A stretch of 64,000 nt of DNA, taken from positions 1-64,000 of the forward strand of contig SZXW01000010.1 in the NCBI GenBank assembly GCA_005862285.1, written 5' to 3'. A model generated the notes under the pieces. It worked only from the letters and a program-made list of their open reading frames with translations. It did not search any database and was not told the origin of the DNA. Below are positions 53,341 to 62,879 of this stretch, piece by piece. The position numbers were made by a program, and so were the translations under genes. How positions within the stretch are numbered: position 1 is the first letter of the stretch; the number at the start of each line of letters is the position of its first letter. The DNA is from Chlorobium sp. (GTDB taxonomy: Bacteria > Bacteroidota > Chlorobiia > Chlorobiales > Chlorobiaceae).

Positions 53341-54801
53341 TTAAATCCAGTTCGGTGTTCCAAGAGCAGAAATTTCAGCTACATATCTTGCAATTTTCAG
53401 CGCTTCTTCTTCACTGTCATCTTCAGTGAACTTCGAAACAAGCTCGTCCATGTGCTCTTCTATAAAGCGCGTCGAGAAGTCGCCGCTTATGAAATCCTCA
53501 TGACGTATGATGCTCAAGAGAAGCGGTGCAAGGGTTTTGACGCCTTCGACCCTGAGGTTGCGGCAGAGAATACTGTCCATCTTCATGATGGCTGTTTCGC
53601 GGTCAGGGCCGCTCGTCATCATCAGCATGATGAGCGAATCGTAATATGGCGGTATGTCGGAGCCCTCGTAGACACCCTGAGATACCCTTGAACCGGGATA
53701 CAGGTTCAGGTGCAGACGGCTTATATTGCCGAATGAAGGACTGAAATTAGACGGGTCCTCTGCGTTGAGGCGGACTTCAAGTGCCCAGCGGTTGGGATTG
53801 ATATCTTCCTGTTTGAAAGGAAGCCTCTCGCCCTGAGCGACATCGAGCATCAGGCTCACAATGTCAACGCCTGTCACAAGTTCGGTGATGCCGTGCTCTA
53901 CCTGAAGACGGGTGTTCACCTCAAGGAAGTAGAATTTGCTTGTAACGGAATCGAAGAGGAACTCGACAGTACCTGCAGACGAGTAGCCGATCTTGCGCAT
54001 CAGCCTTACTGCCGTTTCGCAGATCGAGTGGCGGATGTCGTCATCGATACTCGGGGAAGGAGCTTCCTCGATGATTTTCTGGTTTCGGCGTTGAAGTGTG
54101 CATTCGCGTTCGTAGAGGTGGATCACGTTGCCATGCTGATCGGCGATAATCTGGACTTCGATGTGGCGGCCTTTTTCGATATACTTTTCAACGAGCACTT
54201 CGTCGCTGCCGAACGATTTTTTCCCTTCGGACTTGGCCTGTGCGAGGGCATTTTCTATTTCCGAATCGATGTTGACCTTCACCATGCCTTTGCCTCCGCC
54301 GCCCGCAGAGGCCTTGATGATAATCGGAAATGATACGTCCTCATCCCTCATCCACCTGCGGATATCCTCTGCACCGTTCGGCGAGTTGATCCCCGGTATG
54401 GTGGGAACATCCGCGTCCACGGCAATTTTCTTTGATTCTATCTTGTCACCCATCATATGGATCACTTCGGGGCTCGGTCCGATCCAGATCAGGCCCGCAT
54501 CTACTACCATCTGTGCGAACTTCGTGTTTTCGGACAGGAAACCCCAGCCGGGATGAATTGCATTAGCCCCGCTCTTCTGCGCAGCGGCAATGATCTTGTC
54601 CATGTTCAGATAGGACTCTACCGGAGGAGCTTCGCCAATATGGACCGCATCGTTTGCCATGAACACATGGGCTGCAAGACGGTCCGGAGTACTGTATACA
54701 GCCGTTGTAGGAATTTTTCTGTCCTGGCAAGTCTGAATGATCCGCACAGCCGGTACGCTGCGATTGGCAACGAGTACCTTTTTGATTTTTTTATCCATCA
54801 T
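53341..54801 (-). CDS. Pyruvate carboxylase subunit A (biotin carboxylase)
   Basis: A 486-residue ATP-grasp biotin carboxylase. KKVLVANRSVPAVRIIQTC begins the pre-ATP domain, IIIKASAGGGGKGM is the glycine-rich ATP loop, HLYERECTLQRRNQKIIEEA and FLEVNTRLQVEHGITE form the active site. The usual VEHPVTE is VEHGITE here. It makes carboxybiotin for the downstream subunit. The ordering and short gap show one operon. It could also act as AccC for fatty acid synthesis if no other copy exists. Confidence 0.92.
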   Translation of the reverse strand: MMDKKIKKVLVANRSVPAVRIIQTCQDRKIPTTAVYSTPDRLAAHVFMANDAVHIGEAPPVESYLNMDKIIAAAQKSGANAIHPGWGFLSENTKFAQMVVDAGLIWIGPSPEVIHMMGDKIESKKIAVDADVPTIPGINSPNGAEDIRRWMRDEDVSFPIIIKASAGGGGKGMVKVNIDSEIENALAQAKSEGKKSFGSDEVLVEKYIEKGRHIEVQIIADQHGNVIHLYERECTLQRRNQKIIEEAPSPSIDDDIRHSICETAVRLMRKIGYSSAGTVEFLFDSVTSKFYFLEVNTRLQVEHGITELVTGVDIVSLMLDVAQGERLPFKQEDINPNRWALEVRLNAEDPSNFSPSFGNISRLHLNLYPGSRVSQGVYEGSDIPPYYDSLIMLMMTSGPDRETAIMKMDSILCRNLRVEGVKTLAPLLLSIIRHEDFISGDFSTRFIEEHMDELVSKFTEDDSEEEALKIARYVAEISALGTPNWI

Positions 54802-55247
54802 GCGTTTTGAAATGCATTGAAATTCGGAAAAACATCATCTTCAGTGCCCCTGAAGGCAAAACAGAAACCGCCAGACTGCGCAAAAATACTCCGGACCATT
54901 GACTGGTCAGGCAACGGAGAACCAGCTGCAGTTGGTGCTCTTCAGAAAATTTGAATCGCGCAACTTGCACGGCCCATTTCCGGAAGAACCGGTAATATGA
55001 AATCTGGCAGAATAGTTACCACCAATCCGCAGAGAGGCAATGTATGGATCCGGATGATCCCGTAATGGCATCATTTCAAAAGCGCCACCGGTTTCATTGA
55101 AATCCATCACCGCCAGCAAATCACTGAACAGGGGGTATACAAAGTCGAAACGTCAAAGATAATATTTTTGCGGGAGAATCCGAGTGAAAGGAAAAACATT
55201 AATGTCTTCAGGCTTTACAAACTCATTAAATTTCCATCAATTCACCG
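54802..55247. other. Intergenic region with an unconvincing short open frame
   Basis: A 446-base gap upstream of pycA. On the minus strand 54907-55119 stays open (VMDFNETGGAFEMMPLRDH, then SARFHITGSSGNGPCKL) for about 70-80 codons. It has no recognised domain, no ATG at its head and no ribosome binding site, so it may be a relic or chance. No terminator or repeat stands out. Confidence 0.4.
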
Positions 55248-56087
55248 TTACCTGAAGAACTTGTTTACCTCACCGGACAGCTGTGACCGTTCAAGCAGAT
55301 ACTCGATAACCAGACGGGCTACTTCCTGAGGCTTCTCAAAAAAGAAATTATGGCCGGCCCCTTCGATTATTTCAAGCGAAGCTTGCGGAATCCTTCGGGC
55401 CAGCATCCTGGAATTTTCCGGAGGAATCAGGAGATCGTCACTCCCGGTAACGACAAGAACAGGTGACCGGATTTCTTCCGGCAGCGATTCTGCATCGAAT
55501 CCCGTCAATGCATGCATCTGTCCGGCGGCGCCATCAGGAGTCATGCAATGATCGACACTCAATCGTATAAAAGCCTCCACGCGTTCCGTTTCATTGCGAA
55601 TAAAATTTTCGGAAAACATATACGGCATGATCAGACGGGCAGCTTCTTCAGGAGACAAATCAGGGTTTGCCGCCTGCCCGAAGGCTGCAGTAACCCTCGT
55701 ACCGGGCGAAACAGCATTGGTCCCTCCTGGTGAGGTGCATCCAAGAATCGCTTTTCCTATCCTGTCCGGATGGTTTGCGCATAGCATCTGGGCTATCATT
55801 CCCCCCATCGAAACTCCAAATACATGCGTTGAGTCCATGTGCAGAGCTTCGATGAGCCCGATTGCATCCCCGGCCATGTCCCCGATCGTATAAGGGGCAG
55901 GTGAAACCGTACTTCCGCCGGCTCCCCTGTTGTCGTAAGCAATGACCTGAAAACGGGAAGAGAGGAGATGGACCAGCGTGCTCCAGAACTCTTTCGTCAT
56001 GCCGAACCCGCCGATCAGGAGCAACGGTTCTCCTGAACCACTGATATCGTATGAGAGGCTGATACCGTTCACCTTCGCTATACCCAT
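55248..56087 (-). CDS. Alpha/beta hydrolase (enol-lactonase/peroxidase-like)
   Basis: A 279-residue cytosolic hydrolase. GEPLLLIGGFGMTKEFWSTL begins the core, VFGVSMGGMIAQML contains the nucleophile Ser at about 95, VVTGSDDLLIPPENS the acid, and GAGHNFFFEKPQEVA the His. It resembles 3-oxoadipate enol-lactonase and related esterases, but no catechol pathway genes are near, so the substrate is unknown. Confidence 0.88.
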   Translation of the reverse strand: MGIAKVNGISLSYDISGSGEPLLLIGGFGMTKEFWSTLVHLLSSRFQVIAYDNRGAGGSTVSPAPYTIGDMAGDAIGLIEALHMDSTHVFGVSMGGMIAQMLCANHPDRIGKAILGCTSPGGTNAVSPGTRVTAAFGQAANPDLSPEEAARLIMPYMFSENFIRNETERVEAFIRLSVDHCMTPDGAAGQMHALTGFDAESLPEEIRSPVLVVTGSDDLLIPPENSRMLARRIPQASLEIIEGAGHNFFFEKPQEVARLVIEYLLERSQLSGEVNKFFR

Positions 56088-56223
56088 AAATCAAGCCTGT
56101 TCGATCTGGAATGAAAGAAAAACCTGGCTTTGGGTATAAAATAAAGTCTTATCCGGTAAAAGCATTTGTTATTTAAAATACAAGCCTCTTCATATTTTTG
56201 TTTTCCCAGGTTGACAGTAGATC

Positions 56224-57012
56224 TCAGATACCATGGCTGTCCAGCCAGTTGATTATTCTGTCCGCAACCTTCAGGCATCCGTCCTCGAGCATCATGCCAT
56301 GCGGCATATCCGGAAAGATTTCCGCTGCCACACCATACCGGCGGCCCGTTTTGTGGACATCTTTTTCCGACATGATCATGTCTTTTCCGGCACCAAGAAC
56401 GAGCATCGGTATATCAGCGGGCTCTTTTTTCTTCAAATTCGGCACCAGCATTTCAAGATAGACGCGGTAGGAATCTTCATTGAGCCGGGCATAACATGAC
56501 GAAACCACTTCATCCGGCACATCGCTTGAAAAGACAAGCTCCCTGAACTTATGAGGAGTTTCTACAATAGGCTTCATGTTCATCATCAGGCTTCCCTTGA
56601 TTGCATCAACAGGCTGACGGCGGAAAATCCTCCATGTCGCACCGAAAAGCCCGGTTGGAGGTACGGAAGCCATCAAAACCGCCGCTGCTGGACGCTGCCG
56701 TTCCAGATATTCCTGCACTACACGACCTCCCATGGAATGACCGACCAGTACCGGAGGACGCCCCAGATGGCTGACAGCTTCTTCCACATCGGCAAGATAG
56801 TCCTTCAGCGACAACCAGCGCATATCGTCACACCGTTGACTGCCGCCATGACCGCGGAGACTCAGGGCATGGGCCTCGTACCCATGACGGGAAAAATACG
56901 GCAGAAAATGTTCAGACCAGCACCATGCCGCAAGCCCCATGCCATGAACAAACAGGAGGGGTACCGGTCGCGGAGTCGAGGCCGGTTTTTCGGAAATGAT
57001 CTCAAGACGCAT
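56224..57012 (-). CDS. Alpha/beta hydrolase (lysophospholipase-like)
   Basis: A 262-residue hydrolase. PLLFVHGMGLAAWCWSEHFL and LSLRGHGGSQ form the oxyanion region, VLVGHSMGGRVVQEYLE contains the nucleophile Ser at about 92, VLGAGKDMIMSEKD the acid, and MPHGMMLEDGCLKVAD the His. Second of two adjacent hydrolases on this strand, 136 bases from the first and not closely similar to it. Confidence 0.88.
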   Translation of the reverse strand: MRLEIISEKPASTPRPVPLLFVHGMGLAAWCWSEHFLPYFSRHGYEAHALSLRGHGGSQRCDDMRWLSLKDYLADVEEAVSHLGRPPVLVGHSMGGRVVQEYLERQRPAAAVLMASVPPTGLFGATWRIFRRQPVDAIKGSLMMNMKPIVETPHKFRELVFSSDVPDEVVSSCYARLNEDSYRVYLEMLVPNLKKKEPADIPMLVLGAGKDMIMSEKDVHKTGRRYGVAAEIFPDMPHGMMLEDGCLKVADRIINWLDSHGI

Positions 57013-57236
57013 AACACTCTTGTTTTTTGAGAGTGATCGGATTTCAGATATATAAAAAAGGGGAAATTATAACGCAAGTTACTCAATTAACCACCAATTA
57101 TCACAATAGATTGAGTGGAAACTGTGATGACGTATGATGTCAGTCAAGCAGTAACTCAGAGTTTCTTAAGTAACGCTATCTATTTTATTTTCCTTAACTT
57201 CATGTATCGATTCAACAATAAGATCAGCAACCTGAA

Positions 57237-57365
57237 ATGAAAAATATTTTTGTTATCGGCATCGCAGTGGCATTGCTTTCATTCAACTCCGCAATGAGAG
57301 CAGAAGGCGCAGTTACACCCTCCGACAGTGATACGAAAGGGACCGTAAATTCATTCGGCAGATAA
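57237..57365 (+). CDS. Candidate small secreted peptide (42 aa)
   Basis: An ATG at 57237 opens MKNIFVIGIAVALLSFNSAM, followed by RAEGAVTPSDSDTKGTVNS, with a stop at 57363-57365. The first 23 residues look like a cleavable signal peptide (A-M-R-A before EG). The mature part would be about 19 residues, so it is either a tiny exported peptide or the head of a lost gene. The ribosome binding site is weak. Confidence 0.4.
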   Translation: MKNIFVIGIAVALLSFNSAMRAEGAVTPSDSDTKGTVNSFGR

Positions 57366-57575
57366 ACAACAGATCCCTTTTTAAATTATTGCGGATTACT
57401 TTCATGAGAGGCTGTCCCGGAAGCAAAAATGAGGCAGCCTCTGCATGTTATTAAGCGCTTGATGCCCTCGACCACCAGCCTGACAATCTTTTCCTCTCCG
57501 AGCAAAAAATTCTTAGTTCTTTCGCCTTCCATATCCAGACTGGAGCATGGCGCTACGGGCAAATTAACGCAATAA
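57366..57575. other. Intergenic DNA with palindrome and possible gene relic
   Basis: AGAGGCTG (57407-57414) and CAGCCTCT (57435-57442) can pair around a 20-base loop, and the second arm contains GAGGCAGCCTC. The minus strand at about 57445-57550 stays open as LDMEGERTKNFLLGEEKIV with no start, possibly a relic. Nothing else is supported. Confidence 0.4.
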
Positions 57576-57602
57576 AAGAGCCGCCTTTTCAGGCAGCCCT
57601 TT
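57576..57602 (-). terminator. Rho-independent terminator after lysA
   Basis: On the minus strand AAGGGCTGCCT (57601-57591) pairs with AGGCGGCTCTT (57586-57576) around a GAAA loop, with two G-U pairs, and TTATT follows. Confidence 0.8.
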
Positions 57603-57657
57603 TGAGTCTCTGGTGATCCTTATGGAAAAGATTCTTTCCTGTACAGCTCTATGAATG

Positions 57658-58911
57658 TCAGAACACCTCGTTCTGGATAAGCTGCTCGTAGGTGTCACGC
57701 CTGCGCACAAGCTTCGCCTCGCTGCCGTTCACCAGCACTTCGGCGGGCCTGAGCCTGCCGTTGTAGTTGCTGCTCATGACGGCGCCGTAAGCACCGGCTG
57801 ACATCACGGCGAAGAGTTCTCCCTCTTCGGCCGCATCGAGTTCACGGTGACGTGCGAAAAAATCGCTCGATTCGCATACCGGCCCTACGACATCGGCCCT
57901 GATCGTGCTGTCGTGCCTGGTAACGGAGAGAATTTCATGATGCGAGTGGTAGAGCGCCGGACGGATCAGCTCGGTCATGGCTGCATCGACCACGAAAAAT
58001 TCCTTTCCGGTATGATTGCGCTTCCTGTAGAGAATTCTCGTCAGCAAAACCGAAGCGTTTGCGGCAAGGTAGCGGCCCGGCTCGAAAATCACGGTCACTC
58101 CTGCAGGAGCGAGTAGCGGGATCAGCTTTTCGGCAAAATGCTCGATCGGCGTCGCCGGTTTCTTCGGATCATATGTTACAGGGAATCCGCCGCCGATATC
58201 AAGGTATTCGATACCAAAACCCAGGTCCTTCGCCGAATTGAAGATATCGAGCAGCTTCATGGTGGCTTCAACGTAAAAACCGGTATCGAATATCTGTGAT
58301 CCGATATGCATGTCGAGACCCTTGAGCGTTATGTTCCCGAGCGCGCCGAAAAGATCGAAAACCTCTTCGAGCTCCGCTTCGTCGATACCGAACTTCTCCT
58401 TGCTGTCCCCGGTCGTGATATAAGGATGCGTTTCGGCCGTCACGTTCGGATTGATCCTGATCGCAACGGTCGCGTTGCGGCCAAGCTCCCCGGCAATCCG
58501 ATCGATTGCCCTCAGTTCGGAAACCGACTCCGCTTTCAGCATGAGCACACCGCTTTCGAGAGCATAGGCGATTTCCTCAGGTTTCTTGCCTACACCGGCA
58601 AAAATGATCTTTTCCGGTTTGACCCCGGCTTTCAGGGCACGGAATAGCTCGCCTCCTGAATTGACATCGCATCCGCATCCAAGTTCAGCGAGCGTCCTGA
58701 TAACGCTAAGGTTGAAATTGGCTTTCACCGAATAGCAGGTAAAATGCGGCAGTGCGGAAAAAGCATGCTCGAAAGCCAGATAGCTATCTGTCAGGCTTAT
58801 GGCGGATGTCACGAAAAGAGGGGTTCCGTATGTTCCGGCAAGCTCCTGAAGGCTAACTTCTTCACAGGAGAGCGTATTGCCGATGTAATGAAAACTGTTG
58901 CTGTCAAACAC
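57658..58911 (-). CDS. lysA: Diaminopimelate decarboxylase
   Basis: A 417-residue PLP enzyme of lysine synthesis. [20 protein letters not shown] holds the PLP Lys, [16 protein letters not shown] and [13 protein letters not shown] are family motifs, [17 protein letters not shown] binds phosphate and [16 protein letters not shown] contributes the catalytic Cys. It decarboxylates meso-diaminopimelate to lysine. It has its own terminator and is divergent from rpmG. Confidence 0.96.
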   Translation of the reverse strand: MFDSNSFHYIGNTLSCEEVSLQELAGTYGTPLFVTSAISLTDSYLAFEHAFSALPHFTCYSVKANFNLSVIRTLAELGCGCDVNSGGELFRALKAGVKPEKIIFAGVGKKPEEIAYALESGVLMLKAESVSELRAIDRIAGELGRNATVAIRINPNVTAETHPYITTGDSKEKFGIDEAELEEVFDLFGALGNITLKGLDMHIGSQIFDTGFYVEATMKLLDIFNSAKDLGFGIEYLDIGGGFPVTYDPKKPATPIEHFAEKLIPLLAPAGVTVIFEPGRYLAANASVLLTRILYRKRNHTGKEFFVVDAAMTELIRPALYHSHHEILSVTRHDSTIRADVVGPVCESSDFFARHRELDAAEEGELFAVMSAGAYGAVMSSNYNGRLRPAEVLVNGSEAKLVRRRDTYEQLIQNEVF

Positions 58912-58992
58912 GGTATAAGTACTTGGTTTTTAATATTGATGAGCCTGAAAATAGCGTTTGTTTTTTATCACGGAAAGAAAAAAACCCTTAAC

Positions 58993-59021
58993 TTGCAAAT
59001 TCCTGTCAGGAAAGCTATATT
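58993..59021 (+). promoter_or_regulatory. Sigma-70-type promoter of rpmG
   Basis: TTGCAA at 58993-58998 and TATATT at 59016-59021 are separated by exactly 17 bases. The predicted start near 59028 leaves a leader of about 30 bases before the rpmG ATG. Confidence 0.65.
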
Positions 59022-59058
59022 CACAACTCTTTATAACTTATTTCCGGACTTAGTTATC

Positions 59059-59241
59059 ATGGCAAAAGGAAAAGAAAACAGAATCGTTATCACACTCGAG
59101 TGCACTGAAGCGAAAAAAGAAGGAAAACCCGTTTCACGATATACCACTACAAAAAACAAGAAAAATACCACGGATCGTCTTATCTTGAAGAAGTACAATC
59201 CAAATCTGCAGCGCCATACCCTGCACAAGGAGATCAAGTAA
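59059..59241 (+). CDS. rpmG: 50S ribosomal protein L33, zinc-free form
   Basis: A 60-residue L33: [20 protein letters not shown], then [20 protein letters not shown]. It has a single Cys, so it lacks the two zinc-binding CxxC pairs of the C+ paralogue. The ATG at 59059 is the family start. It stands before tRNA-Leu. Confidence 0.96.
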   Translation: MAKGKENRIVITLECTEAKKEGKPVSRYTTTKNKKNTTDRLILKKYNPNLQRHTLHKEIK

Positions 59242-59306
59242 GCGTTGGATCGGGTACTCGTTGACGGTTTGAAATTTTTTCTGTTCTTATTCATAGCATA
59301 CGCTGA

Positions 59307-59388
59307 GCCCGAATGGCGGAACTGGTAGACGCACTCGTTTCAGGGACGAGCGCCGCAAGGTGTAGGAGTTCGAATCTCCTTTCGGGCA
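59307..59388 (+). tRNA. tRNA-Leu (CAG)
   Basis: GCCCGAA at 59307-59313 and TTCGGGC at 59381-59387 form the acceptor stem, with discriminator A at 59388. The anticodon arm CTCGT-TTCAGGG-ACGAG shows anticodon CAG. A long variable arm (CGCCGCAAGGTG) marks a class II tRNA, and GAGTTCGAATCTC is the T arm. CCA is not encoded. Confidence 0.95.
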
Positions 59389-59488
59389 CTAATAAATGAT
59401 CATTGCGATATGCAGAAAGAATTATCCAACGCTATTTCACTGACCGGAAATTGTACCAATTGGTTTTTTTCTATAGAAAACAAGCCCT

Positions 59489-59517
59489 GCACCTTTCACA
59501 AAAAGGTGCTTTTTTTT
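59489..59517 (+). terminator. Rho-independent terminator after tRNA-Leu
   Basis: GCACCTTT at 59489-59496 pairs with AAAGGTGC at 59502-59509 and eight T residues follow. Confidence 0.93.
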
Positions 59518-59551
59518 ATGTTTTAATTAATTAACCAAAACATCAGTAGTA

Positions 59552-60352
59552 GTGGATCATACAAAAATCAGCCTTCTTGTCAAGCTTCAGCACCTTGACA
59601 ATCAAATAGAAAATATCGTTAGTCTTCAGAAAGGCCTTCCCGAAGAAATTACCGCACTCGAAGAAGACCTCGCTGATACAGGCCGCCAGATAGAGTCCCG
59701 TAAAAAAATTGCAGATGACAATGCAAAGCTTCGCCTGAAGCTGCATGAGACCATCGAAGAGTGCAGGAACAAAATAAAGGCATATAAGGAAAAGCAGACT
59801 CTTGCGCGTAACAACAAGGAGTATGATGCGCTCTCCAAGCAGATCGAGTATGAGGAAAAAGAGATCGCTCATTCCGAGATCCAGCTTCAGGATATCGTCC
59901 ATGCCGAACAGCGCATGCAGGATATCCAGCAGAAAGGCCGCCAGTTGATCGCCGAGAACCGTTATGACGAGATCTCGGAAGAGATGATGCCAGACGATGT
60001 TCTCCATCAGCAGCTCGAAGACCTGCAGAAGCAGGTGGACCAGAAGAAGGAAGAGCTGGACAGCATCGTTATCGAGACAGCAGAGGATGTCGATCATCTT
60101 AATAAACTGATCAACGAACAACGTGAGATCATTAAAGCTGAAGCGAACAGGCTGCTCGACAAATATGACCACCTCAGAAGCGGCACGTTGCAGAATGCCG
60201 TCGTGAAACTGAACCGCAATGCTTGTTCGGGCTGCAATACCAGGGTTCCGACCAACCGGCATACCATGATCGTTCAGGGAGGTTTTTATCTCTGCGAATC
60301 ATGCGGACGTATCGTTGTGCATGAACGGCTGTTCGAAGAGGCCTCCAAATAA
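59552..60352 (+). CDS. C4-type zinc-ribbon coiled-coil protein (DUF164/zf-RING_7)
   Basis: A 266-residue protein. Residues about 5-205 are a long coiled coil (for example ARNNKEYDALSKQIEYEEKE). The last 50 residues hold a zinc ribbon, NACSGCNTR and LCESCGRIVVHERL, with four Cys. The family is thought to bind nucleic acids, and its function is unknown. The start is a GTG at 59552. It sits between tRNA-Leu and rnpB. Confidence 0.9.
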   Translation: MDHTKISLLVKLQHLDNQIENIVSLQKGLPEEITALEEDLADTGRQIESRKKIADDNAKLRLKLHETIEECRNKIKAYKEKQTLARNNKEYDALSKQIEYEEKEIAHSEIQLQDIVHAEQRMQDIQQKGRQLIAENRYDEISEEMMPDDVLHQQLEDLQKQVDQKKEELDSIVIETAEDVDHLNKLINEQREIIKAEANRLLDKYDHLRSGTLQNAVVKLNRNACSGCNTRVPTNRHTMIVQGGFYLCESCGRIVVHERLFEEASK

Positions 60353-60405
60353 GGTTGAACAGCTTCTATAAGGAACGTTCTTTCTCTCATTTAGGTTCAA
60401 CAATT

Positions 60406-60814
60406 ACCGAAACCGCAAGCGTGCAGTCGCTGTACGGCATAAAAACCGTGCAGAGGAAAGTCCGAACTTCACAGGGCAGGGTGCCGGTCGAGAGCCTTTC
60501 GGGGCTCAAGGCCGGGGATAGCGGCGCAAGCCGCTTATCACAGAGAGTGCAACAGAAAGCATACCGCTCAGGGCAACCGGAGTAAGGGTGAAACGGCGGT
60601 GTAAGAGACCACCAGACATTTCAGTAATGGAGTGTGCTCGGCAAACCTCCCCGAAGCAAGGCTAAATAGGAAAGCTTTCCCCCCGCGGGGAAAAGAGCGG
60701 CCCGTTCAATTCCGAAAGGAGAGTTTTCGGGTAAGCCGCATCAGATAAATGGCTGCAGTTTTGCCCGGCTACCGGGCAATTCACAGAATTCGGCTTACAG
60801 CTTCGGTTTCGGTT
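60406..60814 (+). ncRNA. rnpB: RNase P RNA, bacterial class A
   Basis: The conserved core GAGGAAAGTCCGAACTTCAC (P4 and CR-I) stands at about 60451-60470, GGTGAAACGGCGGTGTAAGA at about 60588, and ACCACCAGA follows. P1 pairs ACCGAAACCG at 60406-60415 with CGGTTTCGGT at 60804-60813. The T-run behind P1 makes the last stem a terminator. It is the ribozyme that cuts the 5' leader of tRNAs. Confidence 0.96.
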
Positions 60815-60819
60815 TTTTT

Positions 60820-61011
60820 TCAGACGTCCTCAGGTATGGCTTCGATTGCTTCGATTCCGTAATCACCGATGGAAACTTTCACGGTGACAGGTTTACAGCA
60901 TACCGGACAGTCCTCGGTAAACTCCTGGTTCCCTTCCGACAAATCCACTTCGAAATCCATGCTCTCACCGCAATATGGGCACTGGATGGATACCGGTTCG
61001 AGAATGTTCAT
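60820..61011 (-). CDS. CPXCG-motif cysteine-rich small protein
   Basis: A 63-residue protein with IQCPYCGESMDFEVDLSEG and EDCPVCCKPVTVKVSI, two Cys pairs that fit a zinc ribbon. The family is named after the CPXCG motif and has no known function. It converges with rnpB, whose T-run ends at its stop. Confidence 0.9.
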   Translation of the reverse strand: MNILEPVSIQCPYCGESMDFEVDLSEGNQEFTEDCPVCCKPVTVKVSIGDYGIEAIEAIPEDV

Positions 61012-61087
61012 GTTTTCCTCCTTTACTTATTTTATGATGACATCGACATCTTTCCGGCCTTCAACCCTGATACCGGCAATATTCTAA

Positions 61088-62245
61088 TCAGCCAAGAAGC
61101 TGAAGGCGGCTGCAAGCTTCGTCGAGTATCGCATCTTCCTTGGCAAAACAGAACCGGACGATATCCTCACCTTTCCCGTCCTGATAGAAGGCGCTGCCTG
61201 GAACACTCGCAACCCCTGTCTTGTGAAGGATGTGCATCGCCCTTTCCTTGCCGGTCGAACCGGGCACACTGGAAACATCAGCAAAAACATAATACGCCCC
61301 ATCAGGAATATACGGATGAAGTCCCGCCCGCGAAAGAGCCTGGCAGAAACGGTCTCGCTTCATTTCGTATTCACGGGCGAGACCAAGATAATAGTCTTCT
61401 CCCAGTTCACGCATCCCCCTCGCCACCCCGGCCTGCAGGGGCGCGGGTGCACACACATAGACAAGGTCATTGAAATAGCCTATCGTTTTCGCCCATCGCG
61501 CGTCGCAGATGGCATACCCGATCCGCCATCCCGTTACGCTGAAAGTTTTCGAAGCCCCGGAGACAGTAATGGTACGCTTCTTCATGCCCGGCAGCGTTGC
61601 AAAAGAGAGATGCTCATGACCGGAATAGATGAAATGCTCGTAGATCTCATCTGTAAAGACAAAGAGGTCGTGCCGTTCAGCAAAATCGGCGATCAGGGTC
61701 AATTCAGACGGGGAAAAAACCTTCCCCGAAGGATTTGCCGGGGTGTTGAGAATGATGCCTCGGGTCTTCGGGGTAACAACCCGTTCCAGCTCCTCGATAC
61801 CGAACGTCCATCCCGGAAGAGCAAGGGAAACATAAACAGGCACGGCTTCCGCTGCCTGCAGGGTACTGATATGGTAACCGTAATAGGGCTCGAACACAAT
61901 CACTTCATCCCCCGGATCGAGCAGGGCCTGGAAGGAACAGTAAAGAGCCCCGGTTGCTCCTGCACTGACAATGATCTCCTGCTCGGGATCGCACTCCATT
62001 CCGGAATACTTCTTCTGCTTTGCGGCAATGGCTTCCCTGAGCTGGATAAGGCCTGCGTAATGCGTGTAGGTATTGATTCCTTTTTCGATGGATTCCGAAG
62101 CCCCCTGCACAACCACAGGAGGAATAGGAGTATCGCAGACTCCCTGTGAAAGGTTGATCCCGCCGATACGGTTGCATTCGATGGACATGTTGCGAATCTC
62201 CGACTGCAGAACGCATCCATGGCGGGAACTCAGGGTAAGGCTCAT
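61088..62245 (-). CDS. PLP-dependent aminotransferase class I/II
   Basis: A 385-residue fold type I aminotransferase. GGINLSQGVCDTPIPPVVVQ starts the protein, SAGATGALYCSFQALLDPGD binds PLP phosphate, NTPANPSGKVFSPSEL is the conserved Asn loop, SGASKTFSVTGWRIGY holds the PLP Lys, and VRFCFAKEDAILDEA the substrate Arg. It likely acts on aromatic amino acids, aspartate, or kynurenine-type substrates. Specificity is not decided. Confidence 0.92.
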   Translation of the reverse strand: MSLTLSSRHGCVLQSEIRNMSIECNRIGGINLSQGVCDTPIPPVVVQGASESIEKGINTYTHYAGLIQLREAIAAKQKKYSGMECDPEQEIIVSAGATGALYCSFQALLDPGDEVIVFEPYYGYHISTLQAAEAVPVYVSLALPGWTFGIEELERVVTPKTRGIILNTPANPSGKVFSPSELTLIADFAERHDLFVFTDEIYEHFIYSGHEHLSFATLPGMKKRTITVSGASKTFSVTGWRIGYAICDARWAKTIGYFNDLVYVCAPAPLQAGVARGMRELGEDYYLGLAREYEMKRDRFCQALSRAGLHPYIPDGAYYVFADVSSVPGSTGKERAMHILHKTGVASVPGSAFYQDGKGEDIVRFCFAKEDAILDEACSRLQLLG

Positions 62246-62290
62246 GCTTTGTTCACTGGTTTGATGACTGCGATGCAGCGGTTTTCCGGT

Positions 62291-62737
62291 TTACTCGCTG
62301 ATAAATTCCGTTTCATGGCTCTTGACGATCAGGACGGGACATTTGGCTTTCCGGATTACCTTCTCCGTGACGCTTCCGGCCAGAAGCCGATTGAGCCCGT
62401 GCTTGCTGTGCGAACCCATGATAATGAGGTTCACGCCCAGTTTTTCCGCTTTTTCGAGAATAATATCGGCCGGATCTCCGAATTCGACGGAACCATCGGC
62501 TTGCAACCCTTCCGAAGAGAGTTTATTCATGATTTCCCCGAGCCGGTCGTGCTCTTTCTTTTCAAACTTTTCCTCGAGAGGCAGGTTGTTCACCAGCACT
62601 TCTTCCGGAATATCGATAACATTGAGCAGATAGATCGACGCTCCCATACCTGTTGCAAATTCCCGGGCATAGCTGACCTCTTTGAGGGATGCGTCCGTAA
62701 AATCGACCGGGCAGAGAACAGTTTGAATTTTAAACAT
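62291..62737 (-). CDS. Universal stress protein (UspA domain)
   Basis: A 148-residue single Usp domain: IQTVLCPVDFTDASLKEVSY, VNLIIMGSHSKHGLNRLLAG with the ATP-loop Gly and Ser residues, and AKCPVLIVKSHETEF at the end. It binds ATP in many relatives. It is not closely related to the UspA at 33822 and stands 46 bases before the aminotransferase, perhaps in one transcript. Confidence 0.92.
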   Translation of the reverse strand: MFKIQTVLCPVDFTDASLKEVSYAREFATGMGASIYLLNVIDIPEEVLVNNLPLEEKFEKKEHDRLGEIMNKLSSEGLQADGSVEFGDPADIILEKAEKLGVNLIIMGSHSKHGLNRLLAGSVTEKVIRKAKCPVLIVKSHETEFISE

Positions 62738-62879
62738 GGCGTTAGAGATTTATGATTGGATATCGGTGAACCTCTGTGTTCATATAAGACAGGCGGTTAT
62801 TCATTAAAAGGAAAAATACACACTTTTCTTTCTGCTGCAGATGAATTACTCTGCAATGTTTTTCAAGATATCAGTGATT

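Noticed and set aside
54907-55119. 70-codon minus-strand gene upstream of pycA
   Set aside because: It starts at TTG without a ribosome binding site and has no recognised domain; mentioned only in the gap entry.
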